A DNA stretch of 64,000 nt from Leifsonia sp. Leaf264 (GTDB lineage: Bacteria > Actinomycetota > Actinomycetes > Actinomycetales > Microbacteriaceae): positions 186,001 through 250,000 of the forward strand of contig NZ_LMMR01000008.1 of assembly GCF_001422325.1 (NCBI RefSeq), given 5' to 3'. This document shows positions 1 to 7,150 of the stretch, one piece after another. The notes under the pieces were generated by a model that was given only the letters and a program-made list of their open reading frames with translations, was not told the DNA's origin and did no database searches. Position 1 is the first letter of the stretch, and the number at the start of each line of letters is the position of its first letter. The position numbers and the translations under genes are program-made.

Positions 1-145
1 TGCCCGGAGCGAGCCCCGCCGTCTCGTGCTGGACGTACGGGTTGGCGGCGCTGGAGGGTGCGGCATCCGTCATCGGATCAGCGGGGGAGCCGGGCCCGCC
101 GTGCCAGTGCTGTTCCCAGTAGTCCTTGTCGAAATCGCGGCTCAT
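1..145 (-). CDS. SAM-dependent methyltransferase, N-terminal part (truncated by window edge)
   Basis: This is the 5' end of a minus-strand gene running off the left edge. It begins at an ATG at 145 and reads about 48 residues without a stop. The peptide starts MSRDFDKDYWEQHW and later has NPYVQHETAGLAPG. The arrangement F-D-x-x-Y-W-x-x-H-W followed by NPY-x(6)-GLAPG is the usual run-in to motif I of small class I SAM methyltransferases, which would lie just outside the window. No other start codon exists upstream in frame before a stop at 242-244. No clear Shine-Dalgarno is visible. It points the same way as the bkd operon and follows it after 96 bases. The substrate cannot be told from this fragment. 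Confidence 0.6.
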   Translation of the reverse strand, partial: MSRDFDKDYWEQHWHGGPGSPADPMTDAAPSSAANPYVQHETAGLAPG

Positions 146-241
146 GCCGTCGATCGTGCGCCGAGACCCGTCGAGCGCGCAAGCGCCGTTGCCGGAACGG
201 CAACTCCGCCGGCAGGGCAGACGACAGGGCTGGCGACGACC

Positions 242-1570
242 TCAGAGGCGGCCGTAGAGAGCCAGCGGATTCTCGATCGCCCGCACGATCGACCCCAGGA
301 AGCGCGACGCGTAACCGCCGTCGCAGACCCTGTGATCGAACACGAGCGAGAGCTGCACGATGCGTCGCGGCACGATCGCGCCGCCGACCACCCACGGCCG
401 TTCGATCATGCGGCCCATTCCGAGCAGGGCCACCTCGGGGTGGTTGATGATGGCCGCGGATCCGTCCACGCCGAGGCTGCCGTAGTTGTTCATAGTGAAG
501 GTCGAACCGCTCAGCTGCGCCGGCGAGGCCGTCCCCGCGCGGGCGAGGTCGGAGAGGTGGCGGATCTCGGCATCCAGCTCGACGATCGAGCGGCGCTCGG
601 CGTGCCGGATCACCGGCACCATCAGACCTCGTGGCGTGTCGGCGGCGAAGCCGAGGTTGATGCCGTCGAACTGGATGAGTTCCGTTCCGTCGTCGCTGAG
701 GCGTCCGGCGAGCACGGGGTGCTCGGCGAGGGCGAGCAGCACGAACCGGGCGACCATCGCGGTGAGCGACGGGCGGCCATCGCCCATCGCCTGACGGAGG
801 GTCCAGAGCTCCGTCGCGTCGACGTCCACCCACACCGTGGCCTCGGGGATCTCGGCGCGCGAGCGCGAGAGCTTGGCGCTCACGGTTCGGCGCAGCATCC
901 CGAGCGGCTCCCGCTTCGCGATCGCGAGATCGTCGTCGTGGATGGGCGGTGTCGCCGAAGAGGCCGGCGCCGCCGACAGCGATGACGGAGCCGCAGCCAC
1001 AGCCCCGAGCACGTCGGACCGGCGGATGATTCCATCGGCCGCCGCGGCATGCACTGTGCGCAGGTCGACACCCCGGCTGCGTGCGAGTGACCTCACGATG
1101 GGCGACCTCACGGCGACGGGACCGGTCGCTCGCGCCTGGGGAACCCGGGGGGCCTCGACCGCACCGATGCGGGCACGGCGGCGGGTTCGGCCGACGGCGT
1201 GGTTCTCTGTCGTGCCGTAGCCGATGAGCACGTTGCCCGAGCCGGCCCGCTCCTCCTCGCGGTTGACGTCGTGCTCGACGGCGTTGTGATTGCCGGCGCT
1301 CTCGGGGGCGGCGGGTTCGCCCGCCCCCTCCGATGTCGAGACCTCCATGAGCGGAGCCCCGACGTCGATCGTGTGGCCCTCCTCCCCGTGCAGCGCCGTG
1401 ATGACACCGGCGAAGGGAGAGGGCAGCTCGACGATGCTCTTGGCCGTCTCGACCTCCGCGATGGGTTGGTCCACGGCCACGTGATCGCCCACGGCGACGA
1501 TCCAGCGAACCAGCTCCGCCTCGGTGAGGCCTTCGCCCAGGTCGGGCAGTCGGAAGACGGCTGCGCTCAT
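242..1570 (-). CDS. bkdC: 2-oxoacid dehydrogenase E2 (dihydrolipoyl acyltransferase)
   Basis: This is the E2 core of a branched-chain-type 2-oxoacid dehydrogenase, 442 residues. It transfers the acyl group from lipoyl-lysine to CoA. An N-terminal lipoyl domain carries the modified lysine at about K44 (ETAKS). A peripheral subunit-binding domain follows at about 150-186 (VRSPIVRSLARSRGVDL), and the catalytic acyltransferase domain has the H-x(3)-D-G signature FDHRVCDGG (H413, D417). The start MSAAVFRLPDLGEG was chosen because it begins the lipoyl domain and its ATG overlaps the E1beta stop as ATGA. The frame stays open upstream, but that part only shadows E1beta. It is the last gene of bkdABC. 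No E3 gene is nearby, so the complex probably borrows the housekeeping lipoamide dehydrogenase. Acetyl, branched-chain or arylacetyl specificity cannot be fixed from sequence. Confidence 0.9.
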   Translation of the reverse strand: MSAAVFRLPDLGEGLTEAELVRWIVAVGDHVAVDQPIAEVETAKSIVELPSPFAGVITALHGEEGHTIDVGAPLMEVSTSEGAGEPAAPESAGNHNAVEHDVNREEERAGSGNVLIGYGTTENHAVGRTRRRARIGAVEAPRVPQARATGPVAVRSPIVRSLARSRGVDLRTVHAAAADGIIRRSDVLGAVAAAPSSLSAAPASSATPPIHDDDLAIAKREPLGMLRRTVSAKLSRSRAEIPEATVWVDVDATELWTLRQAMGDGRPSLTAMVARFVLLALAEHPVLAGRLSDDGTELIQFDGINLGFAADTPRGLMVPVIRHAERRSIVELDAEIRHLSDLARAGTASPAQLSGSTFTMNNYGSLGVDGSAAIINHPEVALLGMGRMIERPWVVGGAIVPRRIVQLSLVFDHRVCDGGYASRFLGSIVRAIENPLALYGRL

Positions 1571-2586
1571 CAGGCGTCCCAGTTCAGCGTGTCGACGGCG
1601 TCGAGCACCCGGTCGACGTCGGGCAGGTAGAAGCGCTCGAGCTTCGGCGGGGCGAACGGCACGTCGAAGCCCGTCACGCGCCGCACGGGCGCCTCGAGCC
1701 ACGAGAAGCACCGCTCCGACACCCGGGCTGCGATCTCGGAGGCGACGCTCGCGAATCCGGGGGCCTCCGCGATCACGACGGCGCGTCCGGTCGACCGTAC
1801 GGCGGCGTCGACCGTCGCGTCGTCGTAGGGGGTCAGGCTGCGCAGGTCGACCACCTGCAGGCTGCGACCCTCGGCTTCGGCGGCTTCCGCCGCGGCGATG
1901 GCGATCGGAACGGACGTGCCGTACGCGATGAGGGTCGCGTCGGTTCCCTCTCGAGCCACGCGGGCGCGGCCGATGGCGACCTCCTGCGCGGTGTCGACGG
2001 TGCCCTTGGTCCAGTAGAGCTTCTTGGGCTCGAGGAAGATGACGGGGTCGGGGTGACGGATGGCGGCGCGTAGAAGGCTGTAGGCGTCCTGCGGAGTCGC
2101 TGGCGCGAGCACCGTCAGGCCGGGCGTGTGCACGTAGTACGACTCGGACGAATCGCAGTGGTGCTCGACTCCGCCGATGCCGCCCGCGTAGGGGATCCGG
2201 ATGACGATGGGCATGCGCATCGCCCCGCGGGTGCGGTTGCCCATCTTCGCGACGTGGCTGACGACCTGCTCGAACGCGGGATACGCGAAGGCGTCGAACT
2301 GCATCTCGACGACGGGGAGCAGCCCGTTCATGGCCATGCCCACCGCGGTGCCGATGATGCCGGATTCGGCGAGCGGCGTGTCGAAGCACCGGTTCTCGCC
2401 GAAGCGCGCGGTCAGTCCGTCGGTCACCCGGAAGACGCCGCCGAGGGCTCCGACATCCTCACCGAAGACGAGCACGCGCTCGTCGGCCGTGAGTGCGTCG
2501 GCGAGGGCCAGGTTGATGGCCGCCGCCATGGTCATGGTGGTCGTCGTCGCGGATGCCGTCGCCGGCCTGTCGTCGATCATGGTCAT
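1570..2586 (-). CDS. bkdB: 2-oxoacid dehydrogenase E1 beta subunit
   Basis: This 338-residue protein is the beta subunit of the thiamine-diphosphate-dependent E1 heterotetramer, which decarboxylates the 2-oxoacid and acylates E2. Family hallmarks are visible: VLVFGEDVGALGGVFRVTDG near residue 42, the FDTPLAESGIIGTAVGMAM segment that helps bind ThDP, and EMQFDAFAYPAFEQ. Length is normal for BkdB/PdhB. The ATG overlaps the E1alpha stop (ATGA), and its own stop overlaps the E2 start, so the three subunits are translationally coupled. A short Thr/Met-rich N-terminus precedes the conserved part; an internal Met around residue 20 could also serve as start. The overlap favours the longer form. Confidence 0.92.
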   Translation of the reverse strand: MTMIDDRPATASATTTTMTMAAAINLALADALTADERVLVFGEDVGALGGVFRVTDGLTARFGENRCFDTPLAESGIIGTAVGMAMNGLLPVVEMQFDAFAYPAFEQVVSHVAKMGNRTRGAMRMPIVIRIPYAGGIGGVEHHCDSSESYYVHTPGLTVLAPATPQDAYSLLRAAIRHPDPVIFLEPKKLYWTKGTVDTAQEVAIGRARVAREGTDATLIAYGTSVPIAIAAAEAAEAEGRSLQVVDLRSLTPYDDATVDAAVRSTGRAVVIAEAPGFASVASEIAARVSERCFSWLEAPVRRVTGFDVPFAPPKLERFYLPDVDRVLDAVDTLNWDA

Positions 2587-3671
2587 GCCCGTGCCTCCTC
2601 GGCCGTGCGGTCGAGTTCGTCGCGCAGCTGCGCCGCCTGTTCATCGAGCTGGGTGGAGGGCGTCACGTAGACGAAGCGGAAGAGATCCTGGGGGTCGAGT
2701 TGCGCGTCGGTGTTGAGCGCCTCGCGCAGGGTCGAGGCGATGGCATCCGCCTCTCCGGCGAATGCCGACTCGATGTCAGCGGTGAGCACGCCGGCGGCCG
2801 TGAGGTGGTTGCGCAGGCGGGTCAGGGGGTCGCGGGCGACCCAGGCCTGCACCTCGGAACCGGCTCGGTAGCGGGTGTCGTCGTCGGCGTTCGTGTGCGC
2901 CTGCATCCGGTAGGTGTGGGCTTCGACGAGGGTCGGCCCTCCGCCGGCACGGGCGCGTGCCACCGCGGCTCCCACGACGGATTCGAGCGCGGCGAGGTCG
3001 TTGCCGTCGACGCGCTCGCCGGGCATCCCGTACCCGATGGCCTTGTGGGCGAGAGACTCGGCCGCGCTCTGCCGTGCGAGCGGTACCGAGATGGCGAACT
3101 CGTTGTTCTGCACGAAGAAGACGACAGGAAGGTGGTAGACGGCCGCGAAGTTCAGGGACTCGTGGAAGTCGCCCTCGCTCGTGGCTCCGTCACCGCACAT
3201 CGCCAGCACCACTGTCGGCTCTCCCTTGAGCACGGCCGCGTGTGCGAAGCCGACGGCATGCAGCAACTGGGTGGCGAGCGGGGTGGCCTGGGGCGCGACG
3301 TGGTGGTCGTGGGGGTCGTAGCCGCTGTGCCAGTCGCCCTTGAGCAGCACCATCGCGTCGGCAGGCGCGACCCCGCGGAGCATGACCGCGACCGAGTCGC
3401 GGTAGGTCGGGAACAGCCAGTCCCCGGGCTCCAGTGCCGAGACCGCGGCGACCTGGCACGCCTCCTGACCGTGCGAGGACGGGTACACGGCGAGACGGCC
3501 CTGGCGCACGAGCGCGTTGCACTGATCGTTGACGCGACGACCGATCACGAGCGACCGGAAGCCCTCGAGAAGGGCGGCGTCTGTCGGTGCCGGATAGCTC
3601 TCGTCCGTACTGAGCGCACCCGAGGGATCGATCAGCTGCACGGGCGTCTCCCGAGGGAGGTAGTCGTTCAT
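2583..3671 (-). CDS. bkdA: 2-oxoacid dehydrogenase E1 alpha subunit
   Basis: This 362-residue alpha subunit holds the ThDP-binding motif GDGATSEGDFHESLNFAAVY ending in NN, plus conserved SSHGQEACQVA and HTYRMQAHTNADDDTRYR segments. The pattern is closer to actinobacterial BkdA than to the pyruvate-specific single-chain AceE. The first gene of bkdABC, it starts at an ATG with GGAG five bases upstream. It is divergent from an Lrp/AsnC regulator, the usual arrangement for amino-acid-responsive bkd operons. Likely substrates are 2-oxoacids from Val, Leu and Ile. Because the operon abuts the phenylacetate catabolon, phenylpyruvate is also possible, though that is inference. Confidence 0.9.
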   Translation of the reverse strand: MNDYLPRETPVQLIDPSGALSTDESYPAPTDAALLEGFRSLVIGRRVNDQCNALVRQGRLAVYPSSHGQEACQVAAVSALEPGDWLFPTYRDSVAVMLRGVAPADAMVLLKGDWHSGYDPHDHHVAPQATPLATQLLHAVGFAHAAVLKGEPTVVLAMCGDGATSEGDFHESLNFAAVYHLPVVFFVQNNEFAISVPLARQSAAESLAHKAIGYGMPGERVDGNDLAALESVVGAAVARARAGGGPTLVEAHTYRMQAHTNADDDTRYRAGSEVQAWVARDPLTRLRNHLTAAGVLTADIESAFAGEADAIASTLREALNTDAQLDPQDLFRFVYVTPSTQLDEQAAQLRDELDRTAEEARA

Positions 3672-3825
3672 TCAGTCTCCATTGACGAAGTGGACGCTTT
3701 GTTTCTCGAGGATGCGCTTTCGTCCCAGATGTAGCAAGCACATCCATCAACGGTGGACGTCAGGGCAGCAGAATGGCGATTTCACTTACACTTCGTCTGA
3801 CGGATGTCGGAACCGGAGGAGTCGC
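3672..3825. promoter_or_regulatory. Divergent bkdA / lrp control region with separated inverted repeat
   Basis: This 154-base spacer must hold both promoters. A perfect 9-base inverted repeat, GACGAAGTG (3684-3692) and CACTTCGTC (3789-3797), lies near each end, about 96 bases apart. Lrp-family octamers often bind two distant sites and wrap the DNA between them, so these are candidate operator halves; that is inference. GGAGGA at 3815-3820 is the ribosome site of the regulator. Confidence 0.4.
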
Positions 3826-4266
3826 ATGCCCATCGAACTGGACGATCTGGACCGACGCATCCTGCACGAGCTGCGCAAGGATGGCCGGGCATCCGTCAGC
3901 GCCATCGCCGCGCTCACCCACATCTCGCGGGCGAACGCCTATTCGCGCGTCAATCGCCTGGTCGAGTCCGAGGTGATCCGCGGCTTCGGAGCCCGGATCG
4001 ATCCCGTACTCGCGGGCCTGCACTCGTCGGCCTACGTGACGCTCACGCTCGAGCAGGAGGTGTGGCAGGACACGAGGGCCAGGCTCACGGCGATCCCCGA
4101 AGTGCAGCACATCGCCCTCGTCGGGGGCGACTTCGACGCGATCCTGCTCGTACGAGCCCGCGACAACGGCGACCTGCGCCGGGTGGTGCTCGAGGAGCTG
4201 CAGGCGATTCCGGGAGTGAGGTCGACGAAGACGGCGCTCATCTTCGAGGACTTCGACACCGTCTGA
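3826..4266 (+). CDS. Lrp/AsnC family transcriptional regulator
   Basis: This 146-residue regulator has an N-terminal AsnC-type winged helix-turn-helix (LDDLDRRILHELRKDGRASV through SRANAYSRVNRLVESEVIRG) and a C-terminal RAM/ActD ligand-binding domain (VGGDFDAILLVRA, FEDFDTV). The start at MPIELDD has GGAGGA six bases upstream; the in-frame upstream stretch lacks domain sense. Lrp-family proteins sense amino acids and usually control the gene next door. Here that is the divergent bkdABC operon, so control of 2-oxoacid dehydrogenase by a branched-chain or aromatic amino acid is likely. The gene could also influence the paa unit beginning 80 bases downstream, but that unit has its own promoter and operator. 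Confidence 0.9.
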   Translation: MPIELDDLDRRILHELRKDGRASVSAIAALTHISRANAYSRVNRLVESEVIRGFGARIDPVLAGLHSSAYVTLTLEQEVWQDTRARLTAIPEVQHIALVGGDFDAILLVRARDNGDLRRVVLEELQAIPGVRSTKTALIFEDFDTV

Positions 4267-4268
4267 CA

Positions 4269-4293
4269 TATACTGTCTGAACGATCGGTCACT
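4269..4293 (+). promoter_or_regulatory. Promoter -10 and PaaR-type operator of thiolase-paaFHZ unit
   Basis: A TATACT -10 box (4269-4274) is followed two bases later by the operator-like sequence CTGAACGATCGGTCACT (4277-4293). The same -10 and operator pair occurs before paaA, and a third operator lies before paaR. The operator would overlap the transcription start, fitting TetR-type repression lifted by phenylacetyl-CoA. No good -35 is visible. Confidence 0.65.
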
Positions 4294-4347
4294 AATTATC
4301 TCGATGACCGCAGGGTGCAGCGCCGCCCCGACTCGATTGGACTGAGC

Positions 4348-5535
4348 ATGCCCGAGGCTTTCCTCATCGGAGGAGCACGAACCCCCGTCGGACGATACGG
4401 GGGCGCGCTCGCCGGGGTGCGGCCTGACGACCTGGCCGCGATCGTCGTTCGGGCAGCGGTCGAGCGGGCGGGAGTGGATCCAGCGCCCATAGACGAGGTC
4501 ATCCTCGGGGCGGCCAACCAGGCAGGCGAGGACAACCGCAACGTCGCGCGCATGGCAGTGCTGCTCGCGGGCCTCCCCGACAGCGTTCCCGGCCTCACCG
4601 TCAATCGCCTCTGCGCCTCGGGGATGTCGGCCATCACGCTGGCCTCGCAGGCGATCCGCTCGGGGGATGCCGACATCATCGTCGCCGGTGGCGTCGAGTC
4701 GATGACCAGGGCGCCGTGGGTGCAGGCCAAGCCCGAGAAGGCCTTCGCCAAGCCCGGAGCCCAGTTCGACACCTCGATCGGGTGGCGCTTCACCAATCCG
4801 CGCCTCGCGGCTCGCGACAAGGCGACATTCTCGATGCCGGAGACGGCCGAGGAGGTCGCCCGCCTCGACGGCATCAGCCGCGCGGATGCCGACGCCTTCG
4901 CCCTGCGCAGCCAGGAGCGAGCGGTCGCGGCGATCGACGCCGGTCGCTTCGCTGCCGAGATCGTCGGCGTTCCGACCGCCCGCGGTGAGGTGCTCGTCGA
5001 CGAGGGCCCGCGCCGGGACACCTCGCTCGAGGCGCTCACCGCCCTCCGGCCGGTCGTGGCGGGCGGATCCGTCGTGACGGCGGGCAATTCGAGCTCGCTC
5101 AACGACGGTGCCTCGGCGATCGTCGTGGCGAGCGGAGAGGCCGTCGCGAGGTACCGGCTGACACCGCGGGCCCGGATCGTGGTCGGCACCTCCGCGGCCC
5201 TCGAACCCGAGATCATGGGGCTGGGTCCCGTGCCCGCCACCCGCAAGGCCCTCGAGCGCTCCGGACTGTCCATCGATGACCTCGGCGCGGTCGAACTCAA
5301 CGAGGCGTTCGCGACCCAGTCGCTCGCGAGCATGCGGCGGCTCGGCCTCGACCCCGCGATCGTCAACGCCGACGGCGGCGCCATCGCCCTCGGGCATCCG
5401 CTCGGATCGAGCGGGTCGCGTCTCATCGTCACCCTTCTCGGCCGCCTCGAACGCGAGGGCGCACGCTACGGCCTCGCCACGATGTGCGTCGGAGTCGGCC
5501 AGGGAACGGCGATGATCATCGAGAGGATGTCATGA
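4348..5535 (+). CDS. paaJ: Thiolase (3-oxoadipyl-CoA / acetyl-CoA C-acyltransferase)
   Basis: This 395-residue thiolase performs the CoA-dependent cleavage that ends phenylacetate breakdown, giving succinyl-CoA and acetyl-CoA from 3-oxoadipyl-CoA. PaaJ can also act earlier on 3-oxo-5,6-dehydrosuberyl-CoA. Motifs are NRLCASGMSAI with nucleophile C89, ELNEAFATQSLA, the GHPLGSSGSR histidine loop, and TMCVGVGQGTAM with the second catalytic cysteine. The start MPEAFLIGGARTPVGRYGG matches the family N-terminus. It is first in a four-gene unit with paaF, paaH and paaZ, joined by ATGA overlaps. The paaJ name rests on context; a general acetyl-CoA acetyltransferase would look alike. Confidence 0.8.
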   Translation: MPEAFLIGGARTPVGRYGGALAGVRPDDLAAIVVRAAVERAGVDPAPIDEVILGAANQAGEDNRNVARMAVLLAGLPDSVPGLTVNRLCASGMSAITLASQAIRSGDADIIVAGGVESMTRAPWVQAKPEKAFAKPGAQFDTSIGWRFTNPRLAARDKATFSMPETAEEVARLDGISRADADAFALRSQERAVAAIDAGRFAAEIVGVPTARGEVLVDEGPRRDTSLEALTALRPVVAGGSVVTAGNSSSLNDGASAIVVASGEAVARYRLTPRARIVVGTSAALEPEIMGLGPVPATRKALERSGLSIDDLGAVELNEAFATQSLASMRRLGLDPAIVNADGGAIALGHPLGSSGSRLIVTLLGRLEREGARYGLATMCVGVGQGTAMIIERMS

Positions 5536-6263
5536 GCGTCGTAGCGGACTACCTCGACGACCGCGTGGTCGTCACCCTCGATCGCCCCGATCGGCGCAAT
5601 GCCATCGGGCAGGAGACCATCGACGCCCTGCACGCGGTGTGCGAGGAGCTCGAGGCGCATCCGCGCATCCTCATCATCACGGGTGCCGGTGGGGTGTTCG
5701 CGTCGGGGGCCGACATCGCCGAGCTGCGCGAGCGTCGAGCGGCAGATGCACAAGTGGGCATCAACGCCCACGCCTTCATCCGCATCGCCGCCCTCGACCT
5801 GCCCGTCATCGCGGCGGTCGACGGCTATGCGCTGGGCGGAGGAGCCGAGTTGGCCTACGCCGCCGACATCCGCCTGGCGTCCACGACCGCCAAGTTCGGC
5901 AACCCCGAGACGGGTCTCGGCATCATCGCCGCAGCGGGGGCGTCGTGGCGCCTGCCCGAGATCGTCGGACAGGCTCGTGCGGCAGAGCTGCTGCTGACCG
6001 GCCGCATCATCGATGCCGACGAGGCCCTCGCGATCGGCCTCGTGTCGGCGGTGCACGAGCCCGACTCGCTCCTGGCCGCCGCGCACGCCGTCGCCGACCG
6101 GATCGCGCGCAACGACCGCGCTGCGACCATCGCGATGAAGCGCGCCCTGTCGGCGCCCCGGGCGCAGCATCCGGGGCTCGATCTCGAACTGCAGGCAGCG
6201 CTCTTCGAGAGCCCCGAGAAGGAGCGACGCATGACCGAATTCCTCGAGCGCCGAACCCGATGA
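5532..6263 (+). CDS. paaF: Enoyl-CoA hydratase/isomerase (2,3-dehydroadipyl-CoA hydratase type)
   Basis: This 243-residue crotonase-fold protein hydrates an enoyl-CoA. The oxyanion-hole segments are FASGADIAELRERR and DGYALGGGAELAYAADIRLAS. FGNPETGLGIIAAAGASWRLP holds a glutamate at the usual catalytic position. The ATG overlaps the thiolase stop and the 3' end overlaps the next gene. In the paa pathway PaaF hydrates 2,3-dehydroadipyl-CoA to 3-hydroxyadipyl-CoA. Position directly before the 3-hydroxyacyl-CoA dehydrogenase supports that role over PaaG, which is the other crotonase at 15530. N- and C-termini match the family length. Confidence 0.8.
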   Translation: MSVVADYLDDRVVVTLDRPDRRNAIGQETIDALHAVCEELEAHPRILIITGAGGVFASGADIAELRERRAADAQVGINAHAFIRIAALDLPVIAAVDGYALGGGAELAYAADIRLASTTAKFGNPETGLGIIAAAGASWRLPEIVGQARAAELLLTGRIIDADEALAIGLVSAVHEPDSLLAAAHAVADRIARNDRAATIAMKRALSAPRAQHPGLDLELQAALFESPEKERRMTEFLERRTR

Positions 6264-7150
6264 GCGCCGACCAGATGAGCGCCGCGACGCCCGCCCTCGT
6301 CGGCGTGCTCGGCGGCGGACGGATGGGCGCGGGCATCGCGCACTCCTTCCTGCTCGCCGGCAGTCGCGTCGTCGTCGTCGAACGCGATGACGAAGCGGCG
6401 ACGGCCGCGGCCGACCGCATCCGCTCCTCGATCGCTACGAGCGTCGCCCGCGGAGCGACGTCCCGTTCGGCCGAGTCGCTCGCCCACGCCCTCTCGACCT
6501 CGACCGATGTCGCCGAGTTCGCCGCAGCCGGGCTCGTCGTCGAGGCGGTTCCCGAGGACTTCGCGCTCAAGCGGGCGGCGCTCAAGCGCGTCGAGGCGGT
6601 TCTGCCTCCGTCGGCGGCGATCGCGAGCAACACCTCCTCGATGTCGATCGACGCTCTCGCCGACGAACTGGCCCGCCCCGCCCGCTTCCTCGGACTGCAC
6701 TTCTTCAACCCCGTTCCGGCCTCGAAGCTCGTCGAGATCGTGCTCGGATCATCGACGGATGCCGCGCTCGCCGCCGAGGCGACCGGTTGGGTGGCGGCGC
6801 TCGGCAAGACGCCGGTGACGGTCTCCGACGCCCCCGGCTTCGCCTCGTCGCGGCTCGGAGTGGCGCTCGGCCTCGAGGCCATCCGCCTGCTCGAGGACGG
6901 CGTGGCCTCGGCCGCCGACATCGATGCCGCGATGACGCTCGGCTACAGGCATCCGGTCGGGCCGCTCGAGACCACCGACCTGGTCGGCCTCGACGTGCGT
7001 CTCGGCATCGCCGAGTACCTGCACCAACAGCTCGGGGTGAGATTCGAACCGCCGGCGCTCCTGCGCCGACTCGTGGCCGAGGGCAAGCTCGGCCGGAAGA
7101 CGGGCGAGGGCTTCTACGTCTGGACCGATGGAGAGAAGGAGATCCGATGA
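6260..7150 (+). CDS. paaH: 3-hydroxyacyl-CoA dehydrogenase (3-hydroxyadipyl-CoA dehydrogenase type)
   Basis: This 296-residue NAD-dependent enzyme has an N-terminal Rossmann domain (GVLGGGRMGAGIAHSFLLAG) and the family motifs VVEAVPEDFALK, ASNTSSMSI and LGLHFFNPVP, which contains the catalytic histidine. The C-terminal dimerisation domain includes GYRHPVGPLETTDLVGLDV and ends GRKTGEGFYVW. It starts at an ATG overlapping the paaF stop; a second Met at residue 6 is an alternative. It would oxidise 3-hydroxyadipyl-CoA to 3-oxoadipyl-CoA between PaaF and the thiolase. It is a single-domain protein, unlike fused FadB-type enzymes. Confidence 0.85.
   Translation: MSADQMSAATPALVGVLGGGRMGAGIAHSFLLAGSRVVVVERDDEAATAAADRIRSSIATSVARGATSRSAESLAHALSTSTDVAEFAAAGLVVEAVPEDFALKRAALKRVEAVLPPSAAIASNTSSMSIDALADELARPARFLGLHFFNPVPASKLVEIVLGSSTDAALAAEATGWVAALGKTPVTVSDAPGFASSRLGVALGLEAIRLLEDGVASAADIDAAMTLGYRHPVGPLETTDLVGLDVRLGIAEYLHQQLGVRFEPPALLRRLVAEGKLGRKTGEGFYVWTDGEKEIR

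Noticed and set aside
242-2389. A 715-residue minus-strand reading frame containing E2
   Set aside because: The part before 1570 runs antisense-like through E1beta in another frame and is Arg/His-rich; the lipoyl domain starts at 1570.
6787-7146. An upstream extension of the paaZ frame
   Set aside because: It is a frame-shifted shadow of paaH; PaaZ begins at the ATG at 7147.
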